Positions 36,278 to 44,751 of a DNA stretch of 64,000 nt are shown one piece after another (the stretch's first letter is position 1; every line of letters starts with the position of its first letter). Source of the stretch: Halobacteriovorax sp. HLS (GTDB lineage Bacteria > Bdellovibrionota > Bacteriovoracia > Bacteriovoracales > Bacteriovoracaceae); the NCBI RefSeq assembly GCF_004006665.1, contig NZ_QOCL01000014.1:186001-250000 (forward strand), written 5' to 3'. The position numbers and the translations under genes are program-made. The notes under the pieces were generated by a model. That model worked only from the letters and a program-made list of their open reading frames with translations. It did no database searches and had not been told where the DNA came from.

Positions 36278-37377
36278 ACTTAAATCTTTTTTCTGGAGCT
36301 TATAAAGGTAAAAAAGTCTTAGTTACTGGACATACTGGATTTAAGGGATCTTGGATTTGTTTTTGGCTCTCTCAAATGGGAGCAGAGGTTTGTGGTTACT
36401 CAACACCAGCACCTAGTAATCCTGCTCATATTGATAAGATTGATTTAAAAATTAAATCGGTCATTGCAGATATTCGAGATCAAGAAAAATTAGACGAGAC
36501 TTTTAAGGACTTTAATCCAGAGGTTGTTTTTCATATGGCTGCGCAACCTTTAGTGCGCTTATCCTACAGAGAGCCAGATGAAACCTTTGAGACAAATGTT
36601 ATGGGCTCTTTGAGAGTTTATGAGGCCTGTAGAAAGACTCCATCTGTAAAAACTATCGTTACAATAACAACTGATAAGGTTTATGAAAATCATGAATGGG
36701 ACTGGGGTTATAGAGAAAATGATCGCCTAGGTGGAAAAGATCCTTACTCGGCTTCAAAGGCCGCTATGGAGATCATGACTAACTCATATAGACACTCTTA
36801 TTTTAATTTAGATAAGTATGGTAAAGATCATAACGTACTAATGGCAACTGTAAGAGCTGGGAATGTTATTGGTGGAGGTGATTGGGCAGAAGACCGCCTC
36901 ATTCCTGATATTGTAAAAGCTTCGATATCTGGAAACCCAGTATCTATTAGAAGCCCTTATTCAACAAGACCTTGGCAACATGTCCTAGAGCCTTTGTCTG
37001 GATATTTAATGATTGGTCAAAAGTTGATAGAAAAAGAAGTTAAATTTGCTCAGGCGTATAACTTTGGTCCTTCTGTTACAGAAGATGTAAATGTAGAAGA
37101 AGTTCTAATAACGCTGAAGAAGTATTGGGATAAGATCGACTATAAGATTGAAAGACCAGATGTTGTATTACACGAAGCAGGCCTATTGAAGCTTGACTGT
37201 ACTAAGGCGTATCGTAATTTAGGTTGGACTCCAGTTTGGAATGTGGATGAAGCTCTAAAGTATACTATACTTTGGTATAAGTCTTACTATGAAGAAGGTA
37301 GTGTTCTTACTGTGAGTGACTTAAATAAATATATAAGTGATGCTAAGGAGAAGGCCCTTGCCTGGACAAAATCTTAG
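36262..37377 (+). CDS. rfbG: CDP-glucose 4,6-dehydratase (RfbG)
   Basis: About 371 residues. VTGHTGFKGSWICFWL is the NAD loop, FHMAAQPLVRLSYREP and TITTDKVYENHEWDWGYREN are diagnostic for CDP-glucose dehydratases, and DPYSASKAAMEI has the catalytic Tyr-x3-Lys. It makes CDP-4-keto-6-deoxyglucose, the substrate of RfbH. I prefer the ATG at 36262 with GGAGAGG upstream over a GTG at 36241. It overlaps both rfbF and the next SDR gene, so the three are tightly coupled. Confidence 0.95.
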   Translation: MENLVDLNLFSGAYKGKKVLVTGHTGFKGSWICFWLSQMGAEVCGYSTPAPSNPAHIDKIDLKIKSVIADIRDQEKLDETFKDFNPEVVFHMAAQPLVRLSYREPDETFETNVMGSLRVYEACRKTPSVKTIVTITTDKVYENHEWDWGYRENDRLGGKDPYSASKAAMEIMTNSYRHSYFNLDKYGKDHNVLMATVRAGNVIGGGDWAEDRLIPDIVKASISGNPVSIRSPYSTRPWQHVLEPLSGYLMIGQKLIEKEVKFAQAYNFGPSVTEDVNVEEVLITLKKYWDKIDYKIERPDVVLHEAGLLKLDCTKAYRNLGWTPVWNVDEALKYTILWYKSYYEEGSVLTVSDLNKYISDAKEKALAWTKS

Positions 37378-38206
37378 AGCATTAGTGACAGGAGGAACAG
37401 GGTTTCTAGGTAGTCATCTTGTAAAGATGCTTGTTGATCAAGGCGTACAGGTTACTGTCGTTAAGAGAGTAGAGTCTTCTACAGATAGGCTAAATAGTGT
37501 GTTAAATTCTATTTCATTTATCGATATAGATGAGCTTACTTCTTCTAAAATCTCTAAAGAGAAGTATGACTACCTCTTTCATCTTGCTACTTGCTATGGT
37601 CGAAATGGTGAGACTGATGAGCAGATCAATAGTGTAAATATAGAGTTGCCTTTGAGTCTTTTGAGAGCAATGTCTTCTATGCCTAAGGTTGTAAACTTTA
37701 GTACTAGTCTTGATCCTTCATTGAATACATATACCAGATCGAAATTTGAGTTTATAAAAGCATTGGAATTAGAGTTTGATTCTTTAGAACTTTTGAATCT
37801 AGAGCTTGAGCATTTCTATGGACCAATGGATGGTCAATTCATTGGTTATCTGATTAATTCGATAGCAAAAAATGTCGAAAAAATTCCTCTGACAAAAGGT
37901 GAGCAGGTAAGAGACTTTATATTTTATAAAGATCTTTTAGCTGCAGTAAATATTTTACTTAAATCTGGTGCTACAGGAAGTTTTCCTATTGGAAGTGGGA
38001 AGTCTAGAAGCCTGAAAGAGTCTATTGAGATTATAAAAAGTCTAGTTCCTGACTCTCAAACTTTACTGGCCTGGGGAGAGGTTGCTTATAGAGAGAATGA
38101 AGTTTTATACTCTGTTGCAGACATCTCTAAACTTTCAAAACTAGGTTGGCAATGTGAATACTCTTTTGAAGAAGGTATTCGAGAAGTTATCCAAAGTTTA
38201 AAATAA
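37358..38206 (+). CDS. CDP-paratose/abequose synthase-like reductase (RfbS/RfbJ type)
   Basis: About 282 residues. VTGGTGFLGSHLVKML is the NAD(P) loop, and YTRSKFEFIK carries Tyr-x3-Lys. FHLATCYGRNGET and QVRDFIFYKDLLAAVNILL match the abequose/paratose synthases that reduce the 4-keto group last. The start is probably TTG at 37358, seven bases after AAGGAG, overlapping rfbG by 20 bases; further GTG/ATG codons upstream lack a site. Presence of rfbE favours paratose synthase (RfbS), but sequence alone does not separate the two. This ends the operon. Confidence 0.82.
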   Translation: MPGQNLRALVTGGTGFLGSHLVKMLVDQGVQVTVVKRVESSTDRLNSVLNSISFIDIDELTSSKISKEKYDYLFHLATCYGRNGETDEQINSVNIELPLSLLRAMSSMPKVVNFSTSLDPSLNTYTRSKFEFIKALELEFDSLELLNLELEHFYGPMDGQFIGYLINSIAKNVEKIPLTKGEQVRDFIFYKDLLAAVNILLKSGATGSFPIGSGKSRSLKESIEIIKSLVPDSQTLLAWGEVAYRENEVLYSVADISKLSKLGWQCEYSFEEGIREVIQSLK

Positions 38207-38231
38207 ATATAATACATATTTTTTAAAACTT
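38194..38231. terminator. AT-rich imperfect hairpin between convergent operons
   Basis: Bases 38194-38210 (AAGTTTAAAATAAATAT) pair, with a one-base shift, with 38216-38231. It sits between the stops of the rfbH operon and of the convergent aminotransferase gene. Only A-T rich, so weak evidence. Confidence 0.3.
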
Positions 38232-39305
38232 ATTAATAATTTTTACGACTTCTTCTATATCTGTCTCTGTATGACAGTACGATATTGGTAGAGATAAAAT
38301 AGTACTGTGAATTTTGTCAGCGATAGGATATTCCCCTTCTAAAATTCCCTGCATGCACTTCTGTCTATGCGGAGCAAGAGGGTAGTGGATTTCGGTCTTA
38401 ACTCCATTCTTCTCCAGGTACTCTTTAAGTTGATCACGTTTTTCATGACGGATAGGGTAGATATGGTAAGAATGATGATACTTAGGATCCTCTTCAAGTC
38501 TTATGAAGTCGCTATTGAGATTTTTATTGTAAATAGTGGCGAGATTTCTTTTGTGATCTATGATTTGATCTAGCTTTTTAAGTTTTATTGATAAGAATAT
38601 GGCCTGAAGTGGATCTAGTCTTGAATTGACACCTGTAAAATCATTATAGTACTTCTTGTGACTTCCATAGTTTCTAAGGGCCTTTATCTTATTGCAATAG
38701 TTTATATTATTTAGAGTTATTGCTCCCGCATCACCTAGAGCTCCAAGGTTCTTCGTTGGATAAAAACTAAATGCCCCCATATCTCCAAAGCTTCCGGCCT
38801 TTTGATTATTATATTTTGTTCCATGGGCCTGAGCAGTATCTTCAATTAACTTTAAGTCATACTTTTTACATAAGGACAGAATTGGATTCATATCACAAGC
38901 GTGTCCATATAAGTGAACTATAATGATTGCCTTTGTTTTTTTTGTAATTCGTTCTTCTATCTTTGTTGGATCAATTTGATAAGTACTTAAGTCTGGTTCA
39001 ATGAGAACAGGGACTAAATTTTGATTTCTGATAGAAAGAATGGTTGCGATATATGTATTTGATGGAACTAAAACTTCTGAACCTTCTTCAAGTTCTAGAG
39101 CCATTAGAGAAAGAGTTAGAGCATCAAGCCCAGAGGCAACACCAACACAGTGACTATTACCATTATACTTTGCAAATTCTTCTTCAAATTTTTCGACTTT
39201 AGTGCCTAGTATGTATTGACCGGAAGAGATAAATTCTTCAAATTGTACTTTGTATTCATTAAAAAACTCTTGATTAGATAGTTTTAGATTTTCATATGGA
39301 ATCAT
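38223..39305 (-). CDS. dTDP-3-keto-6-deoxyhexose aminotransferase (FdtB/QdtB-like)
   Basis: A 360-residue PLP enzyme of the DegT/DnrJ/EryC1 family. SFYPTKNLGALGDAG holds the Schiff-base Lys (K185), EDTAQAHG the cofactor Asp, and VPSNTYIATILSI an N-terminal loop typical of C-3 sugar aminotransferases. It would aminate dTDP-3-keto-6-deoxyhexose to dTDP-Fuc3N or dTDP-Qui3N. It follows the ketoisomerase gene directly (shared base 39305). The N-acetyltransferase normally completing Fuc3NAc or Qui3NAc is not seen nearby. Confidence 0.9.
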   Translation of the reverse strand: MIPYENLKLSNQEFFNEYKVQFEEFISSGQYILGTKVEKFEEEFAKYNGNSHCVGVASGLDALTLSLMALELEEGSEVLVPSNTYIATILSIRNQNLVPVLIEPDLSTYQIDPTKIEERITKKTKAIIIVHLYGHACDMNPILSLCKKYDLKLIEDTAQAHGTKYNNQKAGSFGDMGAFSFYPTKNLGALGDAGAITLNNINYCNKIKALRNYGSHKKYYNDFTGVNSRLDPLQAIFLSIKLKKLDQIIDHKRNLATIYNKNLNSDFIRLEEDPKYHHSYHIYPIRHEKRDQLKEYLEKNGVKTEIHYPLAPHRQKCMQGILEGEYPIADKIHSTILSLPISYCHTETDIEEVVKIINKF

Positions 39306-39676
39306 TATATTGGCCTTTCAAAAATATAGTCTTCTTTGTCATATTTTTCACTAGCGAGAACAAGAAGTACACAATCTGAGCTAAAGTTTTTCATTAGATG
39401 CCAGTCTGAAGGATCAATATATAAGCACTTAGTCGGACAATCTAATTTGAAGTTAGTGATCTCGTTACCTTTTTTATGTACCTCAATCTCACAATCTCCA
39501 GAAACACTAATAAGGGCCATTTGGGTTTTCTTGTGAGCATGCTCGCCCCTAACTGCTTCTTTTGGAACTTGATGAATATAGAAAACTCTAGCAATTGAAA
39601 ATCCAAGTTGATCTTCAATAATACTTAGATTTCCACGTGTATCATTTATATTTTGAATTTCAAGATAATGGGCCAT
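39305..39676 (-). CDS. dTDP-4-keto-6-deoxyhexose 3,4-ketoisomerase (FdtA/QdtA/WxcM-like cupin)
   Basis: A 123-residue cupin. RGEHAHKKTQ (43-52) carries the His pair used as catalytic base, and FYIHQVPK, then CLYIDPSDWHLMKNFS, are conserved in the FdtA/WxcM group. It moves the keto group from C-4 to C-3 on the product of RfbB. Whether the final sugar has galacto (Fuc3N) or gluco (Qui3N) configuration cannot be read here. It lies between the methyltransferase and aminotransferase genes in one minus-strand unit. Confidence 0.9.
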   Translation of the reverse strand: MAHYLEIQNINDTRGNLSIIEDQLGFSIARVFYIHQVPKEAVRGEHAHKKTQMALISVSGDCEIEVHKKGNEITNFKLDCPTKCLYIDPSDWHLMKNFSSDCVLLVLASEKYDKEDYIFERPI

Positions 39677-39680
39677 AAGT

Positions 39681-40433
39681 TTACTTTTTAAAAATGGTTA
39701 GTAGTGAGCTGCCAAAGAAGCTTAAACCTAGTAATCTTTCTAGTTTTACTATTCGATATAAGAGGTTATTAATAAAGTTAGTTGGTAAATCAATATCTGA
39801 ATTTAAAGGTTTATCTGGACGTAACTTTAGCTCGATTCTTTGCTTTAGTCTTATAATATATATAAGTGGCGAGAGGAGAAATGGCCAATATTTAAAATCA
39901 ACTTTTGAAAAACTACTCTGATCTAAAATGGAGTAAACCTTATCTTTTGAAAATCTGTTATTCTGATTTCCTACAAGGATATCATGTGATCCTTTAAAAC
40001 AATCGAGAGCAGGAAGATTTGCAATAAAAATTCCTCCGGGTTTTAAAATCTTATAGATTTTGTTTAAGATATCGATATTTTCTTTCTCACTAAAAAAGTA
40101 GAGTACATCGTTTGAAATAATAACATCCGCACTATTGCTCTTGTAATGAAGGTGAATATTTCTTAAATCTTCTTCGAAGCAGTCTAAATTCATTTTTTTA
40201 CAGTGAGCAATAGCATCTTTACTTAGATCAAATCCTTGAATATTTTCATAGCCTTTGTCTTTTAGAAATATTGAGAGTCCACCTGTGCCACAACCTGCAT
40301 CAATAATATTGAGACTCTTTGATTGAAAGTGATTTTCAATTCTCTCATTTACTAGTTCATGTAAATTTCTATACCACCAAAGAGATTTTTCAACATTGGC
40401 CATCTTTTCGTATTCTAGTGGAGAGTTAATCAC
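39681..40433 (-). CDS. SAM-dependent methyltransferase paired with an ArnC-like GT2
   Basis: A 250-residue class I methyltransferase. IIDAGCGTGGLSIFL is motif I, SADVIISNDVLYFF a later strand, and LKPGGIFIANLPAL motif III. Near the N-terminus it has SLWWYRNLH, and near the end a tail with ERLLG and FFGSSLLTIFKK. Both features recur in the protein at 53311, so the two are paralogues. It overlaps the ArnC-like GT2 gene by eight bases; the other paralogue also sits beside a GT2. The substrate is unknown. It might methylate the 3-amino sugar or a lipid-linked intermediate. Confidence 0.8.
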   Translation of the reverse strand: MINSPLEYEKMANVEKSLWWYRNLHELVNERIENHFQSKSLNIIDAGCGTGGLSIFLKDKGYENIQGFDLSKDAIAHCKKMNLDCFEEDLRNIHLHYKSNSADVIISNDVLYFFSEKENIDILNKIYKILKPGGIFIANLPALDCFKGSHDILVGNQNNRFSKDKVYSILDQSSFSKVDFKYWPFLLSPLIYIIRLKQRIELKLRPDKPLNSDIDLPTNFINNLLYRIVKLERLLGLSFFGSSLLTIFKK

Positions 40434-41358
40434 TATGGTTGCCTAGCTTTTCATAAATCGTATATTGTGGAATTTGATTTTGCGTTAGAAAAACTCTTCC
40501 GATATATTCTCCAAGAAGCCCGAGTATAATGAGTTGAATACCCGAAAAAAGTGTTATGCTTATAATTAAAGAACTCCAACCGATTTGAGTTTCCGGATAA
40601 AAAATCTTTTCTATTATGACAAATATTGCTCCAGTAAATCCTAGTAAAGCAAAAGCCGTTCCAAATAGACTTGCTACTCTTAATGGATATACAGAAAAGT
40701 TTAAAAACATATAGCTCCAAAGCCTAAGTAGCTTTACGAGTGTATAGTTAGATTCTCCAGATTCTCTGGTGTGGTGAATTACTTCTTGAACACCTATTCT
40801 TGCAGTGTTTCTAAGAATGAGACCGTCTATATAGGGATATGGTCCCTTGTATTTTATTATTTCATTTTTTAATTGTGCTGTTATCGCTCTGAAGCTAGAA
40901 AGGTAGAGATCTTTAGGCTTCTTAAGCATCAATGTTGCCATAGCATTTGTAAATTTACTTCCTAAGTTTCTGAAATAATGATGTTTTTTCTGTTTGTACG
41001 AAGTATAGACAACCTCATGACCTTGGTCGATTTTACTTACAAGTTTATGTATTTCGGAAGGGGGATTTTGGAGGTCATCGTCAATATTTACAATGATTTC
41101 ACCTTTGGCATGAAAATAGCCCGCCATTACTGCATTATGCTCACCAAAATTTCTCGAAAGGTTAATGGCCTGTATATTTTGTGGATATTTATTATGAAGC
41201 TCTTTTAACACTTCCCAAGAATTGTCAGGCGAAAAGTCGTTTACAAGTACGATATCTAAGTCATAAGTAGATTCTAAATGTTCAAATAGTTGGTCAACAA
41301 GTTTATGAATCGAAGATTCTCCATTATAGACCGGAATTACTATGGACAGTTTTCTCAT
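40426..41358 (-). CDS. ArnC/GtrB-like polyprenyl-phosphate glycosyltransferase (GT2)
   Basis: A 310-residue enzyme. LSIVIPVYNGESSIHKL, IVLVNDFSPDNSWE, LSRNFGEHNAVMAGY and VNIDDDLQNPPSE (DxD) give the GT-A part. Two C-terminal helices (about residues 230-260 and 268-290) end in GLLGEYIGRVFL, the ArnC/YfdH signature. It loads a sugar onto undecaprenyl phosphate. AAAGG lies seven bases before the ATG. It heads the unit methyltransferase, ketoisomerase, aminotransferase, so its cargo may be the amino-dideoxy sugar. Confidence 0.9.
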   Translation of the reverse strand: MRKLSIVIPVYNGESSIHKLVDQLFEHLESTYDLDIVLVNDFSPDNSWEVLKELHNKYPQNIQAINLSRNFGEHNAVMAGYFHAKGEIIVNIDDDLQNPPSEIHKLVSKIDQGHEVVYTSYKQKKHHYFRNLGSKFTNAMATLMLKKPKDLYLSSFRAITAQLKNEIIKYKGPYPYIDGLILRNTARIGVQEVIHHTRESGESNYTLVKLLRLWSYMFLNFSVYPLRVASLFGTAFALLGFTGAIFVIIEKIFYPETQIGWSSLIISITLFSGIQLIILGLLGEYIGRVFLTQNQIPQYTIYEKLGNHSD

Positions 41359-41427
41359 ATTTTAACCTTTGCTTAACTTTAAAATACTATCAGATGCTTA
41401 TTTTAATGAAAATGAAAATATCATTAT

Positions 41428-41457
41428 TTGTGGCTCAAACGATTTATCGGTGATAAA
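41428..41457 (+). promoter_or_regulatory. Possible promoter with a very short leader for the 41466 gene
   Basis: TTGTGG (41428-41433), 18 bases, GATAAA (41452-41457), then eight bases to the ATG at 41466. There is no Shine-Dalgarno site. Transcription would begin within a base or two of the ATG. Confidence 0.35.
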
Positions 41458-41465
41458 TTTTTAAT

Positions 41466-42320
41466 ATGAAAAATCTAGAATTAACTAATGAATTAAGGCT
41501 TTGTTGTCCAGTTTGTCCTTCTTCTGAGCTAGTTATAGGCGAGGAAAGTTTGAACTGTAGTAAGTGCTCTGAGAGCTACTTAAAAAAAGATGGTAAGTAT
41601 TATTTCGTAAATTATGATGAATCTCCAACATATGACTCTCTTGATAAAATTAAGACAATATTCAAGAAGTACCCTAAGTTATATGGCTTCTTAAAGGATA
41701 CTGTTAGTCCTCTTTATTTTAAAAATGATCTGTCTAGATTTATAAGTAATAATAACTCATCAGGGCGAGTTCTTTTAAACCTTGGAAGTGGAAATTTCTC
41801 AATTGGTGATAATGTTCTCAATGTTGATTTAATTGCATACGATAATGTCGATATTGTTTCGTCTCTTGAGAAATTACCTTTTTGCGACAATTCTGTTGAT
41901 GGCATAATTATAAACTCTGTTCTAGAGCATGTTCCTAATGCCGATTTAGTTGTTGATGAAATGTTTCGAGTTTTAAAGCCAGGAGGGAGATTATTCGCTT
42001 CTGTTCCATTTATTTGTGGCTTTCATGCGTCTCCATACGATTACACTAGATGGACTAGAGAAGGCGTAAAGGTCTTGTTTAAGAAGTTCGAAATGACTAA
42101 GTTATACTCAGAAGGGGGGCCAAGCTCTGCTTTGCTCTGGGTTTTTCAGGAATGGTTTGCAACGCTTTTTTCATTTGGTTCTAAGAATCTATTTAACTTA
42201 AATTATCTTTTAATAATGCTTTTGACTTGGCCATTTAAATACCTCGATATATTTATGACCAAATTTCCTACAGCTCATCATATAAATTCTTGTTTTATTT
42301 TTGAAGGCCGTAAGAAGTAA
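41466..42320 (+). CDS. Methyltransferase with N-terminal four-cysteine domain
   Basis: A 284-residue protein. Residues ~12-50 have LCCPVC and CSKC pairs, a Trm112-like zinc ribbon. VLLNLGSGNFSIG and VDIVSSLEKLPFCDNSVDGI follow, with VLEHVPNADLVVDEMFRVLKPGG as the Methyltransf_11 core. A hydrophobic stretch near residues 225-265 may be membrane-associated. It is a lone plus-strand gene whose stop directly abuts the convergent DUF2079 gene. Target not known; polysaccharide or lipid-linked sugar is likely by context. Confidence 0.82.
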   Translation: MKNLELTNELRLCCPVCPSSELVIGEESLNCSKCSESYLKKDGKYYFVNYDESPTYDSLDKIKTIFKKYPKLYGFLKDTVSPLYFKNDLSRFISNNNSSGRVLLNLGSGNFSIGDNVLNVDLIAYDNVDIVSSLEKLPFCDNSVDGIIINSVLEHVPNADLVVDEMFRVLKPGGRLFASVPFICGFHASPYDYTRWTREGVKVLFKKFEMTKLYSEGGPSSALLWVFQEWFATLFSFGSKNLFNLNYLLIMLLTWPFKYLDIFMTKFPTAHHINSCFIFEGRKK

Positions 42321-43754
42321 TTAATCGAAGGAAGTAAAGCTTCCTTTAGCGAAGAAAATCCAATCATTATCTTGAATAATATCGATATTTGGACTTTTCT
42401 TCCATGTTTCGATTAGTCGTGGAATTGTTCCTTCAGGCATAGGGTACTTATCACCAAACTTATCAGGTTTTTCAACAAGTACATATTTGAATGGACCTAT
42501 ATTATTTCCTGGAAATGAAGGCAGACCGACTTGGTAGATATCTTTTCTAATCGCTAGGTTTGGAATGATATGTGCCTGTACAAGTGCTTTGCCGTCAGGG
42601 TGTTCGACTAAGTAATTAGTTGCAAAGTTTAATGAGCTTATTCTTTCCGTAATAGCAGGACAGAGTTTAGTCTGGTCACTTCTAGTCACTCTTTTTATTC
42701 CTTTAGAGATATAGCCACCATTAAGAGCAAAAATGAGAATAATAGATAGGGCCAGTGCTTTTTTAGGAAAAATAAAGTTCTTGTTAAGTGGCAGAAGAAT
42801 TAAAAAAAGAAATGCGCTATATGGAGCTCCATAGTGATGTCTCCACATCATCGGAATAAAGTTTAAAAGAAATGGGGCAATTATTATGGGAGCAATTTCC
42901 CAGTTAAACTTCACTTTTTGTTTTATCGAAAGATAGATAATTGGAATAAAAGGTACATGAAATTCGATGAATCTTCTAATAAGATCCCATCTGCCGGAGT
43001 ATTGAAGTATCAGTTTATGAGGCTCAAGTAAGAGTTTTCCTATGAAGTCATGACCTTTGGGTAAAGTGTAGTTTCCAACTAAATGAGGTCGAATTCCCCA
43101 GACAACCAGTACCCAACTTACGCAAATTAGAATTAAGGGAATACCTAGCTTATAGTTCTTTCTATAACATAGAAGTACGCCAACCATCACTATCGCGAAT
43201 TGAAAGACTTCTTTAAATAGAATTAAAAAGATAGCCGATAGAAGAGTTCCCCAATAATTACCTAGGAAAAAGAACATTCCAAAAAGTAGAATGGGAAATG
43301 TCGCCCATAGGTCTTGATGAATAGGATAGTGTATGGCAGAGGTCACACCTTTATTCATTAGTAAGTAAAAAATAGAGAAAATGAGTATTTGATTTTTAGA
43401 GCCAAATTCTGTTTTTTTATGAAATAAATACCATACGGGAAGAAATGATAAAACAGGAAAGAGATAATCAAGGTAAATCCCTAGCTTTGCAGCCGAGCTA
43501 AAGAATATAGAAAAGCTAGAAATCAGACCTAAGAAGATATGAAAATGATCCTGTAGCTTATAAATGTCCATTGTGGATAAGTATGGATTAGGATTAAATA
43601 GACTCGATTCGTTAATTATTTGAGCATAGATACCAGTATCGTAATTATGATAACAATACGCAGCTAGTTTATAAATAACTGGTAGAGTGAAAAAACAAAA
43701 CAGAATCAGGGCCGCAGAAAGATACGTAAGAAATATTTTTTTATTCTGTAGCAT
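42321..43754 (-). CDS. DUF2079 family multi-spanning membrane protein
   Basis: A 477-residue protein with about ten or more hydrophobic segments. YCYHNYDTGIYAQIINES and the loop LQDHFHIFLGLISS are conserved in DUF2079, a family with the fold of lipid-sugar-dependent (GT-C) transferases. MMWRHHYGAPYSAFLF is a later loop. It overlaps rfbB by fourteen bases (ATG inside the rfbB end), so it belongs to the rfbA-rfbB unit. Function in detail is unknown; a glycosyltransferase role is plausible. Confidence 0.82.
   Translation of the reverse strand: MLQNKKIFLTYLSAALILFCFFTLPVIYKLAAYCYHNYDTGIYAQIINESSLFNPNPYLSTMDIYKLQDHFHIFLGLISSFSIFFSSAAKLGIYLDYLFPVLSFLPVWYLFHKKTEFGSKNQILIFSIFYLLMNKGVTSAIHYPIHQDLWATFPILLFGMFFFLGNYWGTLLSAIFLILFKEVFQFAIVMVGVLLCYRKNYKLGIPLILICVSWVLVVWGIRPHLVGNYTLPKGHDFIGKLLLEPHKLILQYSGRWDLIRRFIEFHVPFIPIIYLSIKQKVKFNWEIAPIIIAPFLLNFIPMMWRHHYGAPYSAFLFLILLPLNKNFIFPKKALALSIILIFALNGGYISKGIKRVTRSDQTKLCPAITERISSLNFATNYLVEHPDGKALVQAHIIPNLAIRKDIYQVGLPSFPGNNIGPFKYVLVEKPDKFGDKYPMPEGTIPRLIETWKKSPNIDIIQDNDWIFFAKGSFTSFD
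42328..42346. terminator. Hairpin inside the 3' end of the DUF2079 gene
   Basis: AAGGAAG (42328-42334) and CTTCCTT (42340-42346) form a 7-bp stem with a 5-base loop, just past the stop of the plus-strand methyltransferase. No T tract follows. Confidence 0.3.
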
Positions 43755-44751
43755 TTAAATACCATTTTAAGGTTTTAATAAGTCCTGAATTAAAGTTTTC
43801 TTTAGGGGTCCATTTTAGTTCTGTTTTAATTTTTGTGATATCAATTGCATATCGTTGATCATGACCAGGTCTATCTTTAACAAAAGTTATTAGGTCCTCA
43901 TACTTTGTTTCTGATGGTTTGAGTTCTTGTAAGATATTGCAAATTTCAGAAACCACTTCTAAATTTGTTCTTTCACATTCTCCGCCTACGCAATATGTTT
44001 CACCAAGCCTTCCTTTATGAAAAACCTCAGCAATCGCATGACAATGATCATCTACGTATAGCCAATCTCTTATATTCTTTCCGTCTCCATAAATAGGAAT
44101 AGGCTCTAGGGCAATTGCCTTTCTAATAATTGTGGGAATGAGCTTTTCGTTGTGTTGTCGTGGACCGTAGTTATTAGAACAATTTGTAGTCACTACACTT
44201 AGTCCATAAGTATGAAAATAGCTCCTTGCTATCATATCTGAAGATGCCTTAGAAGCTGAATATGGTGAGTTAGGGGCATAGGGAGTCGTTTCACTAAAAA
44301 GGCCTGTTTCTCCTAGGGCGCCGTAGACCTCATCAGTGCTGATATGATGAAATTTAGACTTTTCGTATTCTTTTCTATATGAAAAAGGAGCGTTCATCCA
44401 TTTCTTTCTAGCAACATCAAGTAGATTAAATGTCCCTTGAATGTTGGTATTTATAAAACACTCTGGGCCCTCTATTGAGTTATCAACATGAGATTCGGCA
44501 GCAAAGTGAATAATATCTGTAATATCGTACTTGGAAAAAATATCTTCTAGAGAGTTACGCTCGCAAATGTCACCTTCAACGAAATGATAGTTTTCTTTAT
44601 TCGTAATTTCATTCAAGTTATCTAAATTTCCTGCATAAGTGAGCTTGTCAAAATTAATGATATTATATTCAGGATACTCATTCATGAATTGTATAATAAA
44701 GTTAGAGCCAATAAAACCTGCTCCACCGGTAATTAAAATATTCTTCATCAT
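43741..44751 (-). CDS. rfbB: dTDP-glucose 4,6-dehydratase
   Basis: A 336-residue extended SDR. ITGGAGFIGSNFIIQF is the NAD loop, FDKLTYAGNLDNL and HFAAESHVDNSIEGP are RmlB hallmarks, STDEVYGALG has the catalytic Asp-Glu, and YSASKASSDM the Tyr-x3-Lys. It makes dTDP-4-keto-6-deoxyglucose. Because no rmlC/rmlD follow and an FdtA-like isomerase is close by, the product most likely goes to a 3-amino-3,6-dideoxyhexose, not rhamnose. It directly follows rfbA. Confidence 0.96.
   Translation of the reverse strand: MMKNILITGGAGFIGSNFIIQFMNEYPEYNIINFDKLTYAGNLDNLNEITNKENYHFVEGDICERNSLEDIFSKYDITDIIHFAAESHVDNSIEGPECFINTNIQGTFNLLDVARKKWMNAPFSYRKEYEKSKFHHISTDEVYGALGETGLFSETTPYAPNSPYSASKASSDMIARSYFHTYGLSVVTTNCSNNYGPRQHNEKLIPTIIRKAIALEPIPIYGDGKNIRDWLYVDDHCHAIAEVFHKGRLGETYCVGGECERTNLEVVSEICNILQELKPSETKYEDLITFVKDRPGHDQRYAIDITKIKTELKWTPKENFNSGLIKTLKWYLNATE

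Noticed and set aside
41466-41615. Four-cysteine N-terminus considered as a stand-alone small zinc protein.
   Set aside because: It runs in frame into a methyltransferase domain, a common arrangement.
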